Assembly: GCA_019677205.1 (NCBI GenBank)
Contig: JAAMXY010000445.1
Span: 1-20,868 of the forward strand
DNA length: 20,868 bases
Direction of reading: 5' to 3'
Source of the DNA: Pinguiococcus pyrenoidosus
Lineage: Eukaryota > Sar > Pinguiophyceae > Pinguiochrysidales > Pinguiochrysidaceae
Shown: one piece after another, positions 9,406 to 18,400 of the stretch
Numbering within the stretch: position 1 is the first letter of the stretch
How the letters are laid out: each line of letters begins with the position of its first letter
Program-made: the position numbers and the translations under genes
The notes under the pieces: model-generated
What the model was told of the DNA's origin: nothing
The model's input: the letters and a program-made list of their open reading frames with translations, nothing else
Database searches by the model: none

Positions 9406-12400
9406 ATGGAGGGCTTTTCCGGCATCATTCCGGGCGCTTCTGAGCCCACAAGGCGCATGGACTTTGAGAAGAGGCGGCGGAATCTAGTGGCCAGACTGTA
9501 CCAATCTTCCGCGCGTGTCCAGCAAGACCGAGGCGCCGAAGATGAAGGGACTGCGATGGACAGAGACTCTCTGAGCGACATGAACTTGTCTGACTACTTC
9601 GCGACGGTGTCTTCACAGCCGTCCAAGGCCCCGAAGCGCACCTTTATGACTCCGCAGCCCAGCCAGGCCGCAGAGAAGCTTCGCAGAGGCCTGACGTTCC
9701 GACCGAGGCCTCCTGCAGAGCCGCAGGGCACCGCGAGGCGGCCGCAAAGCAGGCCGTTTTTCAACCCGCAGCAGTACAAGGAGCGCTCCCTTCGCGAGAG
9801 CGCGACGAAGCTGCAGTTCGCCTTGCCCGGAGGTCCAGAATCAGGCGAGGAAGGCGACCTTGACAATGAGGAGCTGCGGGAGCTTTTCGAGGAAGCGGAG
9901 GCGGCTGCCTCCGCCGCTTCGCGGCCAAAGCTTCGGGCGCTGCAGGTTGGCACTCGTGGCCTGGACGCCATCGAAGAGACGATGAGCATCGTCGTGAAAG
10001 GATTCCCCTCGCCGCTCTCCGCCTTCCGGAGAAGGCTGTTCTCGCAGCAGGACTACATTCGGCTGGTGGAGTCCGGCAGGGACTGCAGCTTCCTGTACCT
10101 GGTGCCGACGCAGCGGGACTCTCCCTACGACTTTCGAGTGGTAGAGCATCACCAAGTCAAGTGGCTCCGTGCGCAGGGCCACACCTTCGTTGTCCTGAGC
10201 GAAGGGACCGTCGTTCGCCACACCGACGACACCCCGGAGCATCTCACCATCGAGGAGTTTGAGCGGGAGTACTACATCTACCAGCGCCTCATCAAGAAAG
10301 CGTTCTTCTCTCGCTTTGGCACGGCCAAGTGCTTTCACGAGTGGAAAACCATGATCCGGACGCGCAAGCGCGCCCGGGTGTCCCAGAAGCTCCAAGCCGA
10401 CTTGTTCCTGCTGGACGAGTCGCTCCGGGACGGCCTGCTGAACCTTCGGCGCGTCTGCGTGGAGATGTCGAGCTTCAACGTCTACTTCCTGGACAAGAGC
10501 ATCGTGTCTGTCGAGGAATTCGTCAAGCAGCAAGCAGTTGCCAAGCATGCGGTGGTGCAGCGGCTGCGCGACAGCCGAGACAAGATGCTGGCAACCATGA
10601 AGAGCCTCACGGCCTCGTCCTTGTCGAGGTTCCTGGCCGTGTCCGGCTTCCGGCCGGACGGGTACGAGGAGGCTGTTGCCGTCCGACCAGGCTCGTCGCG
10701 TCTCGTTGTACGCGCGCATGACCACACGACGGGCGAGGAGGACGCGGAGGGCAAGCAAGAGCACACCACCTTCACGGAGAAGGCTGCCATCCGCTCGCAC
10801 TGTCGGAAGTTGGCGTCTCTGATTCGGCTGGTGGACTTCTTCATCATCGATGCCTACATGGAGATCGTGATGCGCTCGGTGCAGTCCATTCGCGATCACC
10901 TGAAAGGCTGCGCTGCGTCCGCCAAGGACGCCGAGGTGAGCGCGCTGGACGTGGTCTTTCCGCTGCACATCGAGCAAAGCGCGCAGGAGCCCACGCTGCC
11001 GCCTTCGACGGAGCGCAGGACCGCCGAGTTGAAGCGGGATCGAAACAAGCTTGGAGCCGCCAAGCAAGAAGAGGGGAGCCCACTGCGCGCGTTGCCTCCT
11101 CTCCTGTCCGTGGACGTGTGCCTGCACGATGCCATCTCGGATCCGTCCAAGCTGCCCACGCGGCGGCCAGATCCAGAGATCGCGCAGAACCTCTACGAGG
11201 TCGTGTCCCGCGTCATCAACGTCGGCGATGAGCGTCGCCCACGGAACAACGTCGGGCAGCTCCTGCACTTCCAGCCGTCGGAGGAACGCCTGAAGAACCA
11301 GTTTGAGAACTCCCTCTTCGAGGGTCTCGCCGTCGTGACCGAGGTTCCGCGGATGATGATTTGCGAGGACCTCCAGCTGTACATCCAGCCGATCCTGGAC
11401 GACTTGGGTAAACTGGGGAGCGGCCTGGACCTGGAGCTCATGATCGTCGAGTCGCTGGAGTTCCAGCAAATCCTGGACGAGATCACGCAGCTGCTGTCCG
11501 AGGCGTTCACCCGAGTCCGGACCTTCTCGTCCAAGTTCAAGCCGTACCTGCAGAAGTTTGTGCACAACCTGTCGTTCTTGTCGCAGTGCCGCCTCGCGAG
11601 CTACGACAACGTGAGCTTGCCCGGCGTGGACGACGTGCTGGCAAAGCTGGACGAAGAGGAGACCGTGATGTCCCGATTTAAAGTCGGAGAAGACCTCGGC
11701 ATCATCCGCCTGGACATTCGCAAAGTCGACTCCGTGCTGCGTCCCGGCCCCTCGCACTGTCGCGCAGCGCTCAACAAGCTCCTGCCGGAGCTCTACATGC
11801 ACAAGAACGACACCCTCGTGAGCGACCTGAGCGCCGCCAGCGAGGAGGTCCGCAAGCAGCCCGCGGACGTCCCGTCGTTCGTGCGCCTCGTGGTGTTCCT
11901 CCGAGACGTGGCGGAGCAGATGCCGGAGTATGATCAGCGCTTCGCCTTTCTCGGCGATCTGTACAACCTCCTGGCAAAGCACAAGATCCGCATCAACGAC
12001 GAGCTCCGCAGCGCGTCGCTCATGCTGGCGAATCTGATGGCCAACACCAAGATGGCCGTGGCGTCGGCGGAGGAGCTCGTCGAGAGCGAGTCGAAGCGCT
12101 TCAGGAACATGCTCCGCGACCATGTCGAGGGCCTGGCGCCTGATGTACAGGTCATCGTGGCGCAGGCGGACCACCAATCCATTGACACTCCCGGTGCGTC
12201 GGCCACCCGGGCGATCGAGTACTTGGAGAAGCTGGACGGGGAGGTGCGCGAGCTTCGCTCTCGGGCGAACGACTACAAGGACTTCCAGCGAGTGCTGCGG
12301 GATCACGTCTTCGACGACTCCGCCCTGAGCGACATCGAGGTCAAGGTGGCGAGCAAGCTGAACCTGTGGCGCACGATTGACGAGTGGGAGCGGCTCCTCG

Positions 12401-15400
12401 ATGTGTGGCAGAAGACGGACTTCGACGCGTACAACGTGGAGGAGATCGACAGCGAAGTGGGCCGCTTCTGGGCGAGCGTGCTTCGGCTTCAGCAGACGCT
12501 GCCGGAGCAGGAGAGTGTCGCGCGGCTGGAGACCTCGGTGAAGCGGCTCAAAGACGCCCTCCCCGTGCTGCAGAGCCTGAAGGAGACGAGCCTGCTGGAG
12601 CGCCATTGGGACGACATCCATGCCCTCACAGGCTTCCAGATCCTCGGCGCCGCCGGGGTCACGGTCCACCAGGTCATTGACAAGCGCGTCGTGGCGAAGG
12701 CCTCCAGCTTCCTTGAGATCGCCTCTCGAGCGCAAGGAGAGGAGCACCTCCGCAACATCGTGGACGGCATCAAGGAGTCTTGGGCGGATGTCGATCTGCC
12801 CATCGTGAAGCTGAAGACGTCGACGGGCGAAAAGCGCATCCTGGGCTCTCTCGAGGAGATCGTTGCGTCCGCCGAGGAGACGCTGGTGACGCTCTCGTCG
12901 GTCCTGTCGAACCAGTTCGTGGGGCCGATTCGCGAGGAAGTCGAGCAGTGGCGCGCAAAGTTCCAGCTCCTCACCATGACGCTTGACGAGTGGCAACGGT
13001 GCCAGACGAAGTGGCTGTACGTGCAGACGGTCTTCTCGACCCCAGACGTCCAGAAGCAGCTGGTCGCGGAGACGAAAGCGTACGCCTCGGTGGAGGCGAG
13101 CGTGCGGGAGATCATGCGGCGATCTCTCGACGACCCGCACTGCTTGCGAGCCGGCACGGTGCCGGGCATGCTGGAGCTGTTTCAGCACCACAATGCCACC
13201 CTCGAGCGCATCCAGAAGGGCCTGGAGGACTATCTGGAAATCAAGCGGAAGAAGTTCCCGCGGTTCTACTTTCTCAGCAACGAGGAGCTCCTCCAGGTCC
13301 TTGGGTGCAACGCCAACCCGCGCCCCGTGCAATCGATCATCTGCAAGTGCTTCAACGGCATCGGCACCTTCAAGTTTGGGGAATCCACTTCGACCACGCC
13401 CATTCTCGCCGCCATCGGCCACGAGGGCGAGGAGCTGCCGCTGGGCCCGAACCTCAAGACCAGGAGCTCGGCGGAGGACTGGATGGGCAGCATCGTGGAG
13501 GGCATTCGCCGGGGCCTCATGCGCAGCATGAAGCTGGCCATCGCACAGGCCAACGGCGACGCCGTCGATTCCAACGAGCTCAAGGAGGTGACCATTCCGA
13601 CGCAGTGCACTCTCGTGGCCAGCGAGATGGCGTGGGCGAACGACATCGAGGAGCGGCTGCGGTCGTCGCATGGCGTCGAAGAGCAGTCTGAGAACCTTCA
13701 AAAGGCCCTCGACGACTCTCTCGAGGAGATCCGAACCCTGGCGCGCGCGCTCCGCAGCGAGAAGCACTCCCTCAGGCGCCTCAAGAAGAGGTCGTTTGCG
13801 ACCGCGGCCTTGCACCATCGGGATGTGATCGAGAGGCTCATGACGGTGGATGGGCTATGCGACTGCTCCTTCGACTGGCAGGCGCAGATCCGCTACACTT
13901 GCAATGACAGCATGGAAGACATCAAGGTGGTGCAGCTCGGGACCAGCATTCCCTACGGCTACGAGTACCACGGCGTTCCGAAGAAGCTGGTCGTCACCCC
14001 GCTGACCGAGCGATGCTGGATCGTTCTCACCAAGGCCTTTCGCCACCGCCTCAGCGGCCTCTGCTCCGGACCCAGCGGCACGGGCAAGACCGAGTCTCCG
14101 AAGGAGCTGAGTCGCCTTGCCGGCAACTTCTGCATGCTGCTCAACTGCTCGGACCAGGTGACCTACAGCGTGATGTCCAAGCTCTTCTGCGGCGTCTGCC
14201 AGACGGGCGCCTGGATCATTTTCGACGACTTCAACCGCGTGAGCCTGGACGTCTTGTCGGTGGTGGCGCAGCAGCTCACCGTGATTCGCAACGCGCGGAA
14301 CGGGCTGGAGAGCCAGCGAGAAGCCAGCGATGCGGTCAAGAGCATCTCGTTCGAAGGGAAAGACATGCCTCTCCGGGACCATTTCGTGCTTGCGACCATC
14401 AACCCGACGTACATCTCCCGATCGGAGATGCCCGACAACCTGCGCGCCTCGTTCCGCACGGTAGCGATGACCATTCCCGACTTCCACCACGTCGTCGAGA
14501 CCGTCCTGGTGTCGCAGGGCTTTGAGAACGCCAAGGAGCTCGCTCGGCGAACCGTCAAGGTCTTCGAGCTCTGCGCGGGGCTCCTGAGCAACCACAACCA
14601 CTACGACTTTGGCTTGCGAGCCATTCGCAGCGTCCTGCAGGTCGCCGGCCAGCTCCACGAGGGCTCCATCGGCGCTTTCTTCGACAGCCCGGGCATGGAC
14701 GAGAGCGTCGCCACCGAGGACATCTCGCTGGACTCCGGCGAGATCCGCGAGCTGGAGACCACTCTCATGGTCCAAGCGATCTTCAACGAAGTGGTCTCCA
14801 AGTTGGTGGGCCGCGACCAGCAGCTCTTTCTGGATCTCCTTCGGCAGCTTTTCCACGACGTGGAGACGCCGACGCTCGAGAACGACGACCTCCTCGAGGT
14901 GCTCAAGACCGTGTACGAGTCGGAGAACCTCATCTGGTCGGCGCCGCAGGCCGAGCACGTGATTCAGCTGCACGACAAGATCAGCTTCCACGTGGGCACA
15001 GCGCTGATCGGCCCGCCGGGCTGCGGCAAGTCGACCATCTGGAAGGCGCTGCGGGCAGCTCTGATCAAGAACGCCAGCGAGATAGCCGTGGACGAGCGCG
15101 AGAAGAGCGTCGGGCAGCAGCCCGGGACGGACGAGACGTCCAGCCAGGCGGAATCCCTCCGCACGCGGCCCGACATTGCCGTCTTCCAAGTGAACCCGAA
15201 GGCCTTGAGCGTCACGGAGCTGTACGGGAGGTACAACGAGGTGTCCAAAGACTGGAGCGACGGGATCCTCACCAACATCATCCGCTCCGTGCGTGACTGC
15301 ACAGTGGATCGAAGCCAGTGGGTCGTTCTGGACGGTCCGCTGGACTCCCACTGGGCGGAGTCGCTGAACACCGCCCTCGACGACACCGGCGTCTTGTGCT

Positions 15401-18400
15401 TGAGCTCTGGAGAACGCATCAAGATGCCGGCGAGCACGATGGTCCTCTTTGAGGCGGTTGAGATGAACGCCGCGTCGCCCGCGACGGTCTCGCGAGTGGG
15501 CATCGTGCACGTGGACGGCTCACTGCCGGACCCACGTCTGCAGATGACGAGGGGCATCCGAGAGATCTTCGACAGCTTGGAGGACGGCGCCTCGGATGGA
15601 TGGACGGCGCCCTTGCTGGAGAGACTGGAGGACCATTGCAGCATCCTGCTTGAGCCGTCCATTGCGCACGTCTGCGCGGAGAAGCGCGGGTTCCTGCACT
15701 TCCACCCGTTCCAGCTCATCCGCAGCACCTGTCTCATCATCCAGGCTTGCATCCGCCCCGTCATGAAGGCGCTCCAGGACTTGGAGCTGCCGGAGGAGCG
15801 CGTGACCATCCTGGACCAGCTCATGGCCTTCGCCATGATCTGGGGAGTGGGCGGTGGCCTGGACGACGGCGAGAAGCTCAGCTTCGACATCTTCTTCCGA
15901 GATATGCTGTCCGAGACCGGCCGCGACTCCACCATCCTCCTGCCGGGCGGCGGCTCCATCTTCGACTACTACGTCGCGATCGACCAGAAGGTGGACGCCT
16001 TCGCGGACGAGTCGGATGACGAGCCTACCAAGGACGACCGCGCTTCCAGTGCGGACGGAGCGAAGGAGCCGACCGGCAGCACTGTCAAGATGGTGCTGTC
16101 GGCCACCTGGCGCAACTGGAACGCGGTGAAGCCGACCGAGAGTCTGCAACCCGACGCGTGCACGCATGTGCTCGACATTCTCGTGCCCACGCCGGCGACG
16201 CTGGCGATCGGCAGCATCTCCATGATGTACCTCAACGAGCGCGCTCCGATGCTGCTGACGGGCGTGAGCGGCGCTGGCAAGACCATGCTCATGAGCGATA
16301 TCCTTGCGTTTTACTCGCAGGAGGAGGCGAAACGCGTGGGCGACAAGTGGCCGCTGCTCAAGAGCGCCACGCCGAGCGGGCATGCGCTCAAGATGGCCTT
16401 TACCGCGCACACCAGCGCGGGCTTGGTGCGCGGCTTCTTCGAGGACAAAATGATCCGGCGGCGCAAGACCATGCTGGGCGCGCCCAGCGGCAAGATCAAC
16501 GTCGTCTTCTTCGACGACGTGAGCATTCCGCAGCCCGACGAGTTTGGCTACTCCCCGCCCATCCAGGTGCTCCGCAGCGTGCTGGAGTGCCACGGATACC
16601 ACGATCCCGTGGACACCGTGTTCCGCAACATCTTCGACAGCATCTACGCCTTCGCTGCCGGTCCGACGGGCAGCTCGCGTACGGCGCTGTCGCCGCGCTT
16701 CACGTGGCACCTCAGCGTCCTGTCGCTCAACCAGGCCAGCAAGAGCACCATCCACAGCATCTACACCGGCATCCTCAAGAAGCTGACGCAGCCGCTGGAG
16801 GATGACGTCAAGGAACTGTCGAAGCCGCTGGTACCCGCCTGCTCCGACCTCTACGAGCTGGTGACCGAGCGCCTCAAGGCGACGCCCAAGAAGCCGCAGT
16901 ACATCTTCAGTCTCATGGACATCGCGCGCGTCCTGCAAAGCATCTTCGCGGCGGACAGCGTCGCCGCCGTGGAGCGGCACTTTGAGAGCATCGAGAGCAT
17001 CTCCAGTCTCTGGGCACACGAGGCCCGCCGCGTCTTTGGCGACCGATTGGTCGGAGAGGCGGACACGCTGCTGCTGGAGACGTTTGTGACCGACTTGCTG
17101 GCGAGACACTTCCGCGTGTCGGGGCGAGGCTGGAGCCCCGACGAGCTGTTCCACGAGCCCGACGCGCCGCTGTGCTACGAGTCCTGGACGCAACCCACGT
17201 ACTCGCGCGTCATGAGCATTGACGACGTTCGTGTCGCCGCGGCCGACGTGCTCGCCGACTACAACGCCAACGCGCACGCGAGCATGAGCCTGATCTTCTT
17301 CGACGACGCGCTCGAGCATGTCCTGAGGATCGCGCGGGTGCTGCGCCAGGAGAGAGGCTCTCTGCTGCTCATCGGCCACGGCGGCTCCGGCCGCGAGTCG
17401 CTCATCAGGATCGCGACGTACATGTGCGGCCACTTCTTCTGCGGCGGCGACGGTGCCTTCGTGGCACCGACGGCAGAAGAAGCAGAGGAGGAGCGCCGCT
17501 CGTTCTCCGCGGCCGAGGAGCAGGGCAAGAAGGAAGCTGCCGTCAGGGCCCGAGAGGTCGTGCCTCGCGGCCGCAGCGCGACCGCCGTTGTCGAGGAGTC
17601 GCACACGTTTTCCTATCGGTTGCGCAAGGCCATGACGTTGGCGAGCGTGAAGAACGCCGGCGTCACCCTCTTGCTCAAGGACGCCGAGCTGCGGGACTTC
17701 TCGGCGCTCGAGGCCGTGAGTAGCCTGCTCAAGTACGGCGACGTGCCGAGCTTGTTCCCCAGCGAAGACTACGGCGACTTGATGGAGGCCATGCGCGCGG
17801 AGGTCATGGATGTGGGCCTTCCCGATTCGGCCCTGAGCTGCACCCGGCTCTTCCGCTTCCGCTCGCGAAACAACATCCGCGTCGCCCTGGCCGTGAGTCC
17901 CACGGGCGGAGCCCTGTCGCAGATCATCCAGAGCTTCCCGTCGCTGCTGTCCGCTCTCACGGTGGACTACATGGGGGACTGGTCCGCGGCGTCCATGGCG
18001 TCGATCACGGCGCGCGTGGTGGACGACACGTCGTCGGTGCCTCGGGCGGTGAAGAGCAGCATCATGGGCATCAGTGCGAAGATCCACGATGACGTGGTGA
18101 AGTTCACGCGCATGCTGAACGAGGGCAGCAGCCGACGGAACTTGCACACACCGTCCAAGCTCTTCTTGGACTTCATGCGCCACTTCCGCTACGTGGTGAC
18201 CCAGAAGACGTCGGAAACGCAGGAGCGCCACCGCCTGCTTAGCGACGGCGTGCAGAAGCTGGAGAAGACGGCGCTGGACGTGAACGACCTCAAGGAGCAG
18301 CTGGACAAGCAGAAGCCGCTCATCGAGCAAAAGGCCGCCGAGGCCGACGCCTTGGTCAGGCAGGTGGAGAAGGACCAGCAAGAAGCCGCCGCCGTCCAGC

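Noticed and set aside
9841-13818. 1325-codon open frame on the minus strand
   Set aside because: It is in exact codon register opposite the dynein tail and linker, which carries clear family motifs. Its Leu/Val/His/Arg-rich translation resembles no fold and is explained by codon bias.
13855-15510. 551-codon open frame on the minus strand
   Set aside because: In-register shadow of dynein AAA1-AAA2; its end at 13855 is the complement of one CTA leucine codon.
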